NCBI GenBank assembly: GCA_029961685.1 | Contig: JARWKL010000007.1 | Location: 11,679,406 to 11,743,405 of the forward strand | From: Aristolochia californica | Taxonomy: Eukaryota > Streptophyta > Magnoliopsida > Piperales > Aristolochiaceae | Direction: 5' to 3' | Length of the DNA: 64,000 nucleotides | Part shown: piece after piece, positions 14,112-24,758 of the stretch | Layout: each line of letters begins with the position of its first letter | Numbering within the stretch: the first letter of the stretch is position 1 | Translations under genes and position numbers: made by a program | The notes under the pieces: generated by a model | What the model was told of the DNA's origin: nothing | Database searches by the model: none | Seen by the model: the letters and a program-made list of their open reading frames with translations, nothing else

Positions 14112-14937
14112 TCATCCTAGTAACCTTTGATATTTTCCAATATCTACATCTTCTCCAGTGCCTCCACATAATTTTGTATTTGCATCCATAGGAGTGTCTA
14201 CCGGTTTGCATCCCATCATACCTGTTTCTTCTAGTAGATCAAGTGCATATTTTCTTTGGGATAGAACAATCCCATGTATGGATTGTAAGACCTCAATACC
14301 CAAAAAATATTTCAGTAATCCAAGATCATTCATCTTCAATTCAGCACATATTCTTTCTTTTATTTTTTGAATGCCCATAGAATAACTCCCAGTTAAAATA
14401 ATATCATCAATATAAACAACTAGAATCACCTTACCTCATGTTGTGTTCCCAACAAATACTTAGTGATCTGCAGAGCATCTGTAAAAACCTGCCTGTATGA
14501 TGGCTTGACTAAATTTCTCAAACCATGCCCATGGGGACTGCTTTAGTCCATGTAGAGATTTTAAGGCGACATACGTACTCCACCTCAACCACATATCCAG
14601 GTGGTTTTTGCATATAAATCTCTTCTTTGATATCACCATTGAGAAATGCATTTTTAAGATCCAGTTGATATATTGGCCATGATGAATTAGCTGCCAAGGA
14701 TAATAATATACGTACCGAGGTCATTTTTGCCATCGGAGAGAATATCTCTTCATAATCAATGCCATAGCATTGAGTGTAACCTTTTTCTACCAGGCGTGCC
14801 TTCAGTCGTGCAATAGTCTCATCCGGATTATGTTTTATTGTATAAACCCACTTGCTACCAACAGGTTTTTTATCTGTTGGTAGAGGAACCAGTGACCATG
14901 TGTGATTGTCATTGAGTACCTTTATTTCTTCATCCAT
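14112..14937 (-). pseudogene. Reverse transcriptase remnant (copia pol)
   Basis: The first part (from 14937) reads 'WSLVPLPTDKKPVGSKWVY', 'IYQLDLKNAFLNGDI' and 'YMQKPPGY', with the first catalytic Asp in QLD intact. At about 14575 the frame shifts to one reading 'SLHGLKQSPWAWFEKFS' and 'GFYRCSADH', which is then cut by two stops between about 14432 and 14462. The third part (from 14429) carries 'VVYIDDIILTG', the YxDD catalytic motif of copia RT, intact. The three parts are in the correct order and only slightly out of frame. This is classic family RVT_2 and has clearly decayed. Confidence 0.93.
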
Positions 14938-15015
14938 TGCTGCCTTCCACCATGGATGTTGTTGAGCCTCCTGATATGACTCTGGAACAGATATGGAGGA
15001 AATAGAAGAAAGAAA

Positions 15016-16329
15016 CTAACAACATAATGGTGAGAGGTGATGATAAGACACAAAATTGGAAATAGGATGAGAAGTAGAAGGTTGAGTGCATGATCGAGGT
15101 TCTTTTCTTATAGCAATAAGATGAGTATCAAATTGAGGACCAAAAAGGACTAGTGATGAAGGACTTACCTCTGGTGGATCCGACAACTCAGCAGGTTTGT
15201 TATCAGCCACTGTATCTGGGGGCTGAACAATTTCTGTATCACGAGGCACAACCGGTAGAGGAGAAATTGGTACTGATGACATACCAGGTGGAGCGCTATC
15301 AGAGTAATATGAGAAGTCTTCAAAGAATGTTACATCCCTAGACACAAATAAGCGTTGCAAAGGAGGACTATAACAAACATAATCCTTTTGTGTGCGAGAG
15401 TATCCCAAAAAAATACATTTGATAGATTTAGTGTCAAGTTTGCTGTGTGTAGACAATGTATTATGAACAAAATATTGACAACCAAAGACTTTCAATTGTA
15501 ATGCAAACGGATCATCTTGTGGTAATAGTTTAGAGTAGGGGGATTTATTCCCAAGAATGGTAGATGGTAGATGATTTATAAGAAAACACGATGTAAGGAC
15601 AGCATGGGGCCAATAAAAGTATGGAACTTTCATGGCATATAATAGACCTCGAGCTACCTCAAGAATATAACGATTTTTCCGTTTGGCTACATCGTTTTGT
15701 TGAGGAGTGTAGGCACATGTTGTCTGATGGATAATGCCATTTTCTTGACAAAATGAGTCAAGGTCTTTTGAAATATACTCTTTGGCATTATCAGACTGGA
15801 TGATTTTTATCTTCTGACCAAATTGTGTGAGTACCATCACATAAAAAGATTTAAAAATAGATGGTATCTCAGAACACTCCTTAAAAATAAACAACCAAGT
15901 TGTCCTAGTGAAATCATCAATAAAAGTGATAAAATATTTGGCTTGAGAAATATTAGAGACACTCAAAGGTCCCCAAACATCAGTATGAATCAATGAAAAA
16001 GGAATGTCACATTTGACTTCTGGACGAGGAGAGTATGTACTCCTTGGATGTTTACTTAACTGACACACCTCACAACTATTTTTTGACCTGATCTTAAGTG
16101 ATGGAAACTTGTGATGAAGAGACTGTATGGAAGGATTTCCCAACCAATTGTGCCATAATCGGGTCTCATTCTCACTAGTAGACACCATATTGATCTTTAG
16201 CTCGTCCAAGTAGTTGAACCCCCCATGTTCATGGCCTCCACCAATCATCTGCTTCGTTATAAGATCCCAAACACATGAAATAGGTGAAAAGGTAACCGAG
16301 CAATTAAAATATTTTGTAAGTTGACTCAT
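15016..16329 (-). pseudogene. Integrase remnant with GAG-pre-integrase domain (copia pol)
   Basis: The 437-residue open stretch begins MSQLTKYFNC. A GAG-pre-integrase/HHCC region is visible: 'RLWHNWLGNPS' (about residues 57-67) and 'CEVCQLSKH' (about 86-94). The second His of the zinc site, normally in LGHPS, is Asn. The integrase core follows: 'HTDVWGP' carries the first catalytic Asp and 'QSDNAKEY' the second. The third acidic residue, normally Glu in GVAERKNR, is Lys here ('DVAKRKNR'), so strand transfer would be lost. The frame continues through the copia-type C-terminal part ('KVFGCQYFVHN', 'CIFLGYSRTQKDYVCY') to a stop at 15016-15018. That stop lies in the same frame as the RT stretch and so interrupts a once continuous polyprotein. 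Confidence 0.93.
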
Positions 16330-16358
16330 AGAGAGTAAGTTTAAAGGAAAATAATGAA

Positions 16359-16733
16359 TTAAAGAATATCAGTGAGCAGAAGTGATGGGGTGACAGAAGT
16401 GGAACCTTTTCCTTGGACTTTGGTTTGAGAACCGTCTGCTATGGTAACAAACTTGTGTGAAAGACTCGGAGATAGAGAATGTAATAAATTTTTGTTACCT
16501 ATAAGATGCTCGGAGGCTTCTGAATCAATTATCCAGGATGAAGATGAGGCAGATAGTATACCTGAAGTAGTAGTGGCAGCAGTAGTTGCAAAGGAACTGG
16601 GAGAAGAACCTAGCATAGTCTTCATGTTCTGAAATAGCTCATACTCTTCATCAGTAAAAAATTTTTGTGCAGCTGTTGTTGTGAGATGTTCTTCTTTTGT
16701 CTCACTCATAAAGTCTTGATTAGCCCTGGTCAA
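16359..16733 (-). pseudogene. Aspartic protease remnant (copia pol)
   Basis: A 124-residue open stretch contains 'WIIDSEASEHLIGN' at about residues 67-80, followed by 'FVTIADGSQTKVQGKGS'. In active copia proteases the first motif reads DSGAS or DSGAT. Here the glycine after D-S is Glu, so the catalytic loop is damaged. The protease would cleave Gag-Pol. The frame differs from the integrase frame downstream, so at least one frameshift lies between about 16330 and 16390. Confidence 0.85.
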
Positions 16734-16737
16734 TTAT

Positions 16738-17615
16738 GATTTTTCATTTTATTTATAACATATTTCTTTATAATGACCATATTTTCCATAGTAAGTGCAT
16801 GCCCAGTAACAACATTGATCTATATTGTGGTAAAAAAATTTACAATGAGTACATGTGGTATCATTTGTTCTGCCAGCACCAGCCCTTCCACCGCTTCATC
16901 TGCCCCCTCTATAATCTCTTCCTTGGCCTCGGCCTCGGCCGTGGTCAGAGGATGATCCTCTATGATCAGAATACATAGCGGATGATACATCAATAGTGGA
17001 GAAAGAAGTGTCTGGAATATGAAGTAGTGTTGAACACACATCATCAAACTTTGGGAGAGCAGAAGCACTAAAAAGTTGACTCTTGGCAATCTTAAGATGA
17101 GGCTTAACATTTGCATACAAATAGCAGTAATTAATGCTTCCTTCTATTTGTCTTGGATAGAAATATCAGTAGTGGAGGGCTGAGCTAACTTTCACTCTTG
17201 AAGAAAGCCTCTAAAGCGGGCCAAATACACATGAATATTTTCTCCTTGTTTAGTATTCAAAATTCTTTGGAGAATATCATAGGGCCTATGTAGTGTGTAT
17301 TTGGGCATAAGTATAGTTTAGCACATGTCTCCCATGCTATTTATTAGCCAAACAATTACCAAAGTATCATTCTTCAGCCATTTCATATAAAAAATATCAT
17401 CTTCATCAACAGGGGGTCCTCGGGTAGTGAGGACACCAAGTAGGTCTTTTGTTATAAGAAACCTCTGAATTGATTTGGACCAACTCATAAAATTTGATAC
17501 CCCACATAAGGGTATGGTGGTGATTCTCAGTATTGATATTCATATTTTCGTCAGCCATGATAGGCTCTTCTTCAAAAAAAAAGTCTAATAATAACACCAA
17601 GTAGCACTTCTTCAA
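16738..17615 (-). pseudogene. gag remnant with zinc knuckle (copia)
   Basis: Gag forms the cytoplasmic particle of the retrotransposon and binds its RNA. The likely start is MADENMNIN near 17555, within a minus-strand frame that closes at 17406. Further along, another frame carries 'NTKQGENIHVYLARFRGF' (about 17200-17260), which resembles the copia Gag/UBN2 core. Then comes an Arg/Gly-rich stretch (about 16900-16960) and a CX2CX4HX4C zinc knuckle, CTHCKFFYHNIDQC, at 16812-16853. A second knuckle-like motif just after has Tyr in place of its second Cys. Stop codons follow at about 16745-16765 and several frame changes separate the pieces. Identification as copia gag is firm from position and knuckle; the exact reading frame path is inferred. 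Confidence 0.78.
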
Positions 17616-18039
17616 TCAACTAGATGTACGGGAAAAATTTAGCATCAATTCTAAATTATTATTCTTATTTTTTTTAAAACCACTCATAAGAGGCTCAATA
17701 ACAATCTTCTATATCAGGGAACTCTTATCCCATGAAAAAAAATTCATTATCTGATAATGGACTGCTCTCGGAAAACAGAATTTCCAAACTGATAAAATTG
17801 TTTTGATAGCTCCATCTAGATAGAGAGGCATGCATATCCATAACATAATAAGATGAAAGAATTCACATATTCATCCTTGAATCATCTTCTAAATTCGAAA
17901 ACCAGTAACATAAAAAAAAAAAAAAAATTGAACACTTATCTCTCGGCTTGTGTTCTTCCATCATAAAAGAGCCTTCTTTGAGTGGTGTTGATCATCACTT
18001 CTCAAGAGCAATCCTTTGATGAGGGATCCTAAATATAAT
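17616..18039 (-). other. Untranslated leader of the copia element
   Basis: This is the stretch between the primer-binding site and the first gag-like frame. I see no coding signal, only AT-rich sequence and an A-rich run near 17912-17927. Its place and length are ordinary for a Ty1/copia leader. Confidence 0.7.
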
Positions 18040-18051
18040 GCTCTGATACCA
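18040..18051 (-). other. Primer-binding site (initiator tRNA-Met)
   Basis: The plus strand 'gctctgatacca' is the reverse complement of TGGTATCAGAGC, the usual plant tRNA-iMet primer-binding site. It lies immediately inside the LTR and fixes the LTR boundary and the element's orientation. Confidence 0.93.
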
Positions 18052-18676
18052 TGTTGAATTTAGGATCCCTTTTCCATAATTCCAAGCAAGAGAAACAAGA
18101 AAACAAAAAGAGAAAAGGGAAGAAGAGCTTTCTGGTAGAGAGAAGAGAAAATAAAAGAGCAAAGAGAGGTTGCGCCAAGCAAGGGAGAGAGAGAGAGTAA
18201 CTCGAGAATCAGATGTGTAACTTGATTAATTCCGAATTATAACACCTCTATTTATAATCGAGGAGGAGGTAGAGTCCTTATACAACTTGTCTTTCAATCC
18301 TAATTACATTCCAACTCTAACTCTTTAATATAAGTCTATTCAAACTAAACTACTAGAAGACTAACTTGAGTTGAACTAGGAGTCCTTCTTCATTCACGTG
18401 AATATAAGGGATAATCCAGCTTGTAACATTAACCTTGTGGGTACCTCATGATCTCCCAGCGCACCTTGATAAGTGTACCAGCTTGTGAGATATTTGTGGG
18501 TCCCACTTGATCTTTAAGTCTTCTAACTCAATTCAGCTTGTACTTCCTGATTCCTTAATTCGTGCTTGCTTTGGGTGAGGACACTTCTTGGTGTCCCACG
18601 TCCTCTAGAACTCTACTTGATGTCCCAAGTCCACATGGAGGGTCCCACCAGCTCGAGCACCATGGTGGCTCCAACA
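18052..18676 (-). repeat. 5' LTR of the Ty1/copia element
   Basis: The 625-bp segment starts TGTTGAATTT and ends GGCTCCAACA on the plus strand, so on the element's own strand it begins TGTTGGAGCC and ends in CA, satisfying the TG...CA rule. It directly abuts a primer-binding site on the internal side and satellite on the outside. It contains a minus-strand TATA box at 18248-18256. No second copy exists in the window, because the 3' end of the element is missing. Confidence 0.9.
18248..18256 (-). promoter_or_regulatory. TATA box in the copia 5' LTR
   Basis: The plus strand reads 'ctatttata', giving TATAAATAG on the minus strand inside the LTR, about 200 bp upstream of the primer-binding site. 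The same motif occurs in the other two minus-strand copia-type LTRs (22530-22538 and 43642-43650). Confidence 0.65.
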
Positions 18677-21600
18677 TTGAAATTTTATAAGAAAGTGATT
18701 TCTAATTGATCCTACACATGTGTTAAATATGGATTTGCATGTTTGAAACATGTTAAATATGCAAATGACCTATGGATCCAAACCTCATTAAATTCTCAAG
18801 TTTGGGAGCGATGGGATATTTACCTGAGTCAAACAAACCATTATCTTGCCCATTTACAAAAAAGTTGACTTAACAATCATAGATGATTGTTAACTGATAT
18901 ATCGGTCAATCATTGTAACGGGCTATATTTTCGTAAGAAATGTCTTATGGATATGGAGTCAACACTCAGTTCAAAATTCCCCCGCCTCCCCCTTTTCTCA
19001 ATGATTGGAAAATCGGATATATAAAAAATAGAAAAAGTTTACAATCCCTAAAAGTTATAGACACTTATTGGAATTATCTCTCTTTACATTTTTGCATTTC
19101 CATTTTTTATGAATACTTATTTCTTAAATCAAAACTAGACATTTCATTTTTCCCTTTATCTCTCGTAAATTAAAAATATAAGGCAAATAGATCTCAACAA
19201 AATGAAAATTTTAGAGTTTATGTATGCAAAAAATTTAGTACAACAACAAATGTAAGAAAATAAAATTTATTCACACACCACTTGTGAACACGAAAGTTTG
19301 GATATCCAAGTTTTGGAAATTCCACTAGTTCAACCCCAATGGCTTGGATTTTTATAAGAAAGAGATTTCTATTTGATCCTGCACAGGTTTTAAATATGGA
19401 TATGCATGCTTGAAATGAGTTAAATATGAAAATGACCTATGGATCCAAACCTCATTAAATTCTCAAGTTTGGGAGTTGTCGGATATTTACCTGAGCCAAA
19501 CAAGCCATTATTTTGCCCATTTACAAAAAAACCGACCTGAAAATCATAGATTATTGTAAAAGTGATTTATCGGTCAATCACGCGTAACGGTCTATATTTT
19601 TTTATGAAATGACTAATGGATTGGGAGTCAACACTCAGTGCAAAATTCCTTCGCCTCCCACTTTTCCCGACGATTGCAAAAACAGATAATTAAAAACTAT
19701 AAAGAGTTTAGTAACATACACTTTTTAAAATTATCTCTCTCTACATTTCTGCATTTCCATTTTTTATGTATACTTTTTACTTAGATTAAAACTAGACTTT
19801 TCACTTTTCCCTTTATCTCTCATAAACCAAAAATATAAGGCAAATAGATCACAACAAAATGAATTTTTTTAGTTTAGGTATGCAAAAAAAATTAGAAAAA
19901 CAAAAAATGTAAGCAAAGAAAATTTATTCACTCACCACAAATGAACACAAAAGTTTTGATATCCAAGTTTGGGAAACTCCACTAGTTCAACCCTAATAGC
20001 TTGGAATTTTATAAGAAAGAGGTTTCTAATTGATCCTACCTATGTTTTAAATATGGATATGCATGCTTGAAACATGTTAAAGATGAAAATGACCTATGGA
20101 TCCAAACCTCATTAAATTCTCAAGTTTTGGTGCGGTGGGATATTTACCCGAGTCAAACAAGCCATAATTTTGCCCAGTTACAAAAAAGTTAACCTAACAA
20201 TCATAGTTGATTGTAAAGAGAAGTAACGGTCAATCATTCATAACGGGTTATATTTTTTAAGAAATGACTTATTATTTTGGAGTCAACACTCAGTTCAAAA
20301 TTCTTCCGCATTCCCTTTTCCCGACCATTGCAAAACCTGATATATAAAAACTAGAAAGAGTTTACAATCCCTAAAAGTTACTGACACGTTTTGAAATTAT
20401 CTGTCTAAAAATTTGTGTATTTTAATTTTAGATGTATACTTTTTTGTTAAACCAAAACTTGAGTTTTCACTTTTCCCTTTATCTCTCCTAAACAAAAAAG
20501 AAAAGGCAAATAGATCACCACAAAATGAAAATTTTATAGTTTATGTATGCAAAAAAATTTAGAACAACAACAAATGTAATCAAAGAAAATTTATTTAGAC
20601 ACCACAAATGAACACAAAAGTTTATATATCCAAGTTTGGGAAATTCCACTAGTTCAACCTTTCATTAAGCTTGGAATTTTATAAGAAAGAGATTTCTAAT
20701 TGATCCTTCACCTGTTTTAAATATGTAAATGCGTGGTTGAAATATGTTAAAGTAGAAAATGACCTATGGATCCAAACCTCATTAAATCTCAAGTTTGGGT
20801 GTGGTGGGATATTTACCCGAGTCAAACAAGCCATTATTTTGCCCATTTACAAAAAGTTGAACTAACAATCAGAGATGATTGTAAAGTGATATATCTGTCA
20901 ATCATACGCAACAGACCATTATTTTTTAAGAAATGACTTATGGATTGGGAGTCAACACTCAGTTCAAAATTGCCCCTCCTCCCACTTTTTGACGATTACA
21001 AAACCTGATATATTAAAATTTGAAAGAGTTTACAATCCCTAAAAGTTACTGACACTTTTTTGAATTACCTTACTCTACATTTGTGCATTTCAATTTTAGA
21101 TGTATAATTTTTTCTTAAATCAAAACTTGAGCTTTCACTTTTCCTTTTATCTCTCGTAAACAAAAGAGAGAAGGGAAATAGATCACTTCAAAGTAAAAAG
21201 TTTAGAGTTTATGTTTGCAAAAAATTTAGAACATCAACAAATGTAAGTAAAGAAAATTTATTCACACACCACAAATGAGCACAAAAGTTTTGATATCCAA
21301 GTTTGGGAAATTCGACTAGTTCAACCCTAATACCTTGGAATGTTATAAGAAAGAGGTTTCTAATTGATCCTACACATGTTTTAAATGTGGATATGCATGC
21401 TTGAAACATGTAAAAGATGCAAAGAACCTATGGATCCAAACCTCATTAAATTCTCAAGTTTGGGTGTGGTAGGATATCTACCTCAGTCAAAGAAGCCATT
21501 ATTTTTCCCATTTACAAAAAATCAGACCTAACAATCATAGATGATTTTAAAGTGATTTATCGGTTAACCATACATAACGGGCTCTATTTTTTTAAGAACT

Positions 21601-22461
21601 GACTTATGATTTGCGAGTCAACACTTAGTTACTAATTCCCCCGCCTCCCCTTTTGCAGACGATTGCAAAACTTGATATATAAAAACATGAAAGAGTTTAC
21701 AATCCCTAAAAGTTATAGACACTTTTTGGAATTACCTCTCTCTACATTTGTATATTTCCATTAAAGGTGTATAGTTTCTTCTTCAATCAAAACTTGAGTT
21801 TTCACTTTTCCCTTTATCTCACCTAAAAAATAAAGAAATGACAAATAGATCACAACAAAATGAAAATTTTAGAGTCGATGTATGCAAAAATAATTTAGAA
21901 CAACACTCAGTTAAAAATTCCCCCACCTCCCACTTTTCCTGACGATTACAAAACCTGATAAATAAAAACTAGAAAGAGTTAATAATCCCTAAAAGTTATA
22001 GACACTCTTTGGAATTATCTCTCTCTATATTTGTGCATTTCCATTTCAGAAGTATACTCTTTTTTTAAATCAAAACTTGAGTTTTCACTAATCCCTTTAT
22101 CTCTCGTAAACAAAAAAGATAAGGCAAATAGATGACAACAAAATGAAAATTTTAGAGTTTATGTATGCAAAAAATTTAGAACAACAACAAATGTAAGCAT
22201 AGAAAAATTATGGACACACATCAAATAAACACAAAATTTTTGATATCCAAGTTTGGGAAATTCCACTATGTCAACCCTAATAACTTGGAATTTTATAAGG
22301 AAGATATTTCTAATTGATCCTACACATGTTTTAAATTTGGATAAGCATGCTTGAAACAAATTAAAGATGTAAATGACCTGTGGATCCAAACCTCATTAAA
22401 TTCTCTAGTTTGGGAGCGGTGGGATATTTACCCGAGTCAAACAAGCCATTATTTTGCCTAT
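18677..22461 (+). repeat. Satellite array, segment B
   Basis: Six monomers continue in the same orientation, with landmarks at 18774, 19441, 20098, 20768, 21432 and 22382. The last spacing (950 bp) includes a partial copy: at about 21903 the text jumps from the late-monomer 'tttagaacaac' into the mid-monomer 'aacactcagttaaaaattc'. The two sides share the short word 'acaac'/'caac', consistent with a deletion at microhomology. No genes are seen. Confidence 0.96.
18979..19026 (+). promoter_or_regulatory. Promoter-like module of the monomer (representative copy)
   Basis: The C-rich island CCCCCGCCTCCCCC (18979-18992) is followed about 25 bp later by TATATAAAA (19018-19026). The pair recurs at the same place in nearly every full monomer and is the only GC-rich word in an AT-rich unit. 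A GC-box-like patch upstream of a TATA motif resembles a minimal promoter, but there is no direct evidence of transcription, and no ORF of note follows. Confidence 0.35.
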
Positions 22462-22899
22462 TGAATTTATGGAAAAGTGAAATACTTCATTGACATCAAT
22501 AACTTATTGTAATCAGAGTACATGAACCTCTATTTATAATAGAGGAAGGTAGTAGAGTCCAATTACAATAAAATTACCCTTGTCCCAATTACACCCAAAC
22601 TCTAACACTTAAGGTAAGTCCTAACATAATTAGGTAACTCAATATTGATAAAAGACAAATATAAATTAAACTAAAAGACTTCTTGGTCGTGACCCTAAGA
22701 TAAAGATACTTTAGTGAGTCATTCTTGATCTTCCAAATGATGTGATAAGGATGCCAGCTCTTGGTCATCATTGTGGGTCCTACTTCTTATCTGCTTGGGC
22801 CCATCGTGTGGGCCTTCCTTGGTCATGTGGCCCATCTTATAATAATCTTACATATGTCGGCCTTCCTTGGTCATTTGGGCTTGATCTTATCTTCCAACA
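22462..22899 (-). repeat. 3' LTR of the 22-24 kb element
   Basis: A 438-bp LTR-like segment with TG...CA ends. It holds a minus-strand TATA box (22530-22538) and a near-duplicate of 'ggccttccttggtca' at about 22813 and 22859. Relative to the right-hand copy it carries roughly 60 extra bases made by that duplication. Confidence 0.75.
22530..22538 (-). promoter_or_regulatory. TATA box in the 22-24 kb element's LTR
   Basis: Plus strand 'ctatttata' gives TATAAATAG on the minus strand, at the equivalent position to the TATA box of the neighbouring copia LTR. Confidence 0.5.
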
Positions 22900-22914
22900 C
22901 TCCCCCTCAAGTTG
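22900..22914 (-). other. Polypurine tract
   Basis: On the minus strand this reads AACTTGAGGGGGAG immediately before the LTR start TGTTGGAA, the usual copia second-strand primer. It identifies the left LTR as the 3' LTR. Confidence 0.75.
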
Positions 22915-23258
22915 GGGGTGAGAAAACAACTTGAACTCACAGCTTGCTTCAAATGATGTATAAAATATTTTTGTATAAAATGGTACATCTTCCAACATTC
23001 CCCCTCACACTGTTGTGTCCTTCCATGAGGCCCTGCGGCATTATAAGTGAGTGTAAAAATCACTCCTAGCCTGTAAGCCATTTCTTCATACTCCAGTCTT
23101 AATGTTGGATGAAGGGCACACTCCACTACTATTAGTAGTGTGTCTATCGGCATTGCTCTGAAGTGTCCACCACTGTGGCCCTCCACAAGACAACGACTCT
23201 CAAGTAGTAGGAGACACAAAAGCCATTATAGGGGGGAGGCTAACATAGATTTAATCAT

Positions 23259-23430
23259 AAGTTCCTCCATCATGGACTTCCAATCACAAATAATTTTCAT
23301 CTTTTTGACGGGGATGAAGTTCCTCCGTCTTGGACTTCCAACCACGAATAATTTTTATCTTTTTGAAGGGGATGAAGTTCCTTCATCGTGGACTCCCAAC
23401 CACAAACAATTTTGATCTTTTTGATGGGGT
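23259..23430. repeat. 58-bp tandem repeat, three copies
   Basis: Units begin at 23259, 23317 and 23375 with 'aagttcctccatcatgg', 'aagttcctccgtcttgg' and 'aagttccttcatcgtgg'. Each contains 'ggacttcca' or 'ggactccca', then 'cacaaataatttt' or similar, then 'gatctttttga'. It lies inside the non-autonomous element. Confidence 0.9.
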
Positions 23431-24181
23431 AAAATAAATGATGACATGAGGCCACCTCTTCTTCAATAATAATGTGCCCAAAGAGACATAATAGCAACGG
23501 CTGAATATAACACAACCATCTTTCAACACATATAACACGAACCAAATAATAAACTTTGTAAAAGAACCCATGAGATAATCCGATATAAAAATTTCTTCTT
23601 TGATGCACAAGCTTCATCTTTTGTGCTCCCCCTTTCTTGAATATTTTGGTCACATAAAATTATCCACAACGTAAGGAATAAAATACCTCTTTCTTCTTCT
23701 TCTTCTACTTCTCCCCCTCAAGCTGAGAGGTAATGGCAGTGATCCCAACTTGAACCAAATATCGTAGAAGTAGAAATAATCCAAAATAACAGAGATTTGT
23801 AAATAAGCCCTCAAACCAAGGAGAAGTGAGATATGTTCCTGATATATCAACTCAAACAATGATGCAAAACAATCGGCATAAATTCAGATTTTTCAATACA
23901 ATAGGATACCAGCATGACCTTTGATTCTTCCAATTCGAATATATCTTTCAATATAGATTAGATTGACATGGAAATTTTTTCCTTATGAAAGTAGAATTAA
24001 ATAAATTTCATCCAAGTATAACTTCTCTTCATAAAATATAATTTTTCAGAAGATAAATAATCTTATATATTTTAGTCTCTGTTATCTGGCCAAACTAAAT
24101 ACTATTTCTCCTATTTTCCATAATGCCCATTGACTCTTCAAAGATCAATATCTCCTTATAATAAAATCATACCTGAGAATT

Positions 24182-24640
24182 GGTTGAATAGGTAAAAAAT
24201 TAGACTTACGTATCTTTCTTTTCATATATAATTATCCATATAAATTCTCTTTCTTGATATCATAAAATACCTCAGAATTTGAAGCTTTCTACTGCTGCTC
24301 GAACCTCTTTTTCAATCTGACCTTTGCTGGTTCAAATATTGATTTATCTTTGTAGATAACTCAGATAAAAAATTAGTTGAATAGGTAAATAAATAGACTT
24401 ACAGATATTTCTTTTGATATATATTTCTCCATATAAAGTCCAATTCTTGATAGCAAAAAATACCTCGGAATCTGAAGTTTATTGTTGTTGCTTGAACCTT
24501 TTTTGCAATCTGACCTTTGCTCGTTAAAATATCGATATATCTCTGTAGATAACTCCGATTGGAACAAATAGGTTTTATTTCAAAAGTAGACTCAAATATA
24601 TTTCCGTCAATATATAATTTTCATTATAAAAAACTATTTT
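24182..24640. repeat. ~190-bp direct repeat, about 2.3 copies
   Basis: The segment starting 'gttgaataggtaaaaaatt' at 24183 returns at 24376 as 'gttgaataggtaaataaat' with matching downstream words ('aatctgacctttgct', 'tctttgtagataact' / 'tctctgtagataact'). A third, partial copy starts near 24561 ('aacaaataggt', 'agtagactcaaatatatt'). Spacing is about 193 then 187 bp. No coding sense is apparent. Confidence 0.82.
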
Positions 24641-24646
24641 CAACTG

Positions 24647-24758
24647 ATGTGATAAGGATGCCAGCTCTTAGTAATCCTTGTGGGTCCTACTTCTTATGGC
24701 CTTGGGCCCATCCCATGGGCTTTCCTTGCTCGTTTGGGCTTGATCTTATCTTCAAACA
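24647..24758 (-). repeat. Truncated 5' LTR copy of the 22-24 kb element
   Basis: The words 'gatgtgataaggatgccagc', 'gtgggtcctacttcttat', 'tgggcccatc' and 'gggcttgatcttatctt' match 22737-22899 in order. About 60 bp present in the left LTR is missing. Only the first ~112 bp of the LTR (element sense) is present, so no primer-binding site follows. Confidence 0.8.

Larger units (their letters stand above)
13867..18676 (-). mobile_element. Decayed Ty1/copia LTR retrotransposon, 3' end truncated
   Basis: Read on the minus strand, the element has a 5' LTR (18676 down to 18052), an initiator-tRNA-Met primer-binding site, a long leader, gag with a zinc knuckle, protease, integrase and reverse transcriptase. 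The order integrase before RT defines Ty1/copia. It breaks off inside RNase H at about 13867. The rest of RNase H, the polypurine tract and the 3' LTR are absent. Total length is 4.8 kb. Frameshifts, in-frame stops and lost catalytic residues make it non-functional. The left satellite flank runs up to 'cacatgtttcaaaaatgg' and the right flank restarts earlier in the monomer at 'ttgaaattttataag', so about 56-60 bp of monomer phase is present on both sides. That does not fit a simple 5-bp target duplication. The left boundary is certain only to about 15 bp. Confidence 0.93.
22462..24758 (-). mobile_element. Non-autonomous copia-type LTR element, rearranged
   Basis: A 2.3-kb non-satellite insert. 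The left part (22462-22899) has LTR features read on the minus strand: it starts TGTTGGAAGATAAG next to a polypurine tract and ends in TTCA, with a TATA box. The right end (24647-24758) repeats the beginning of that LTR in the same orientation but is cut short. The 1.7-kb middle has no gag or pol motif I can recognise and is rich in internal tandem duplications. Satellite phase is continuous across it, from 'attattttgccta' on the left to 'tgcccatttac' on the right. This supports insertion into one monomer, with a possible short target duplication around 'tgccta/tgccca'. The LTR resembles that of the 13.9-18.7 kb element around 'acctctatttataat'. Confidence 0.8.

Noticed and set aside
14158..16978. 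Plus-strand frames over the copia element (for example 14158-14370, 15153-15341, 16441-16632).
   Set aside because: They are antisense shadows of the minus-strand pol and gag remnants.
22887..23859. Open frames of 69-118 residues in the 22-24 kb element.
   Set aside because: No similarity to gag, pol or other families is apparent, and they overlap LTR/polypurine and tandem-repeat DNA.
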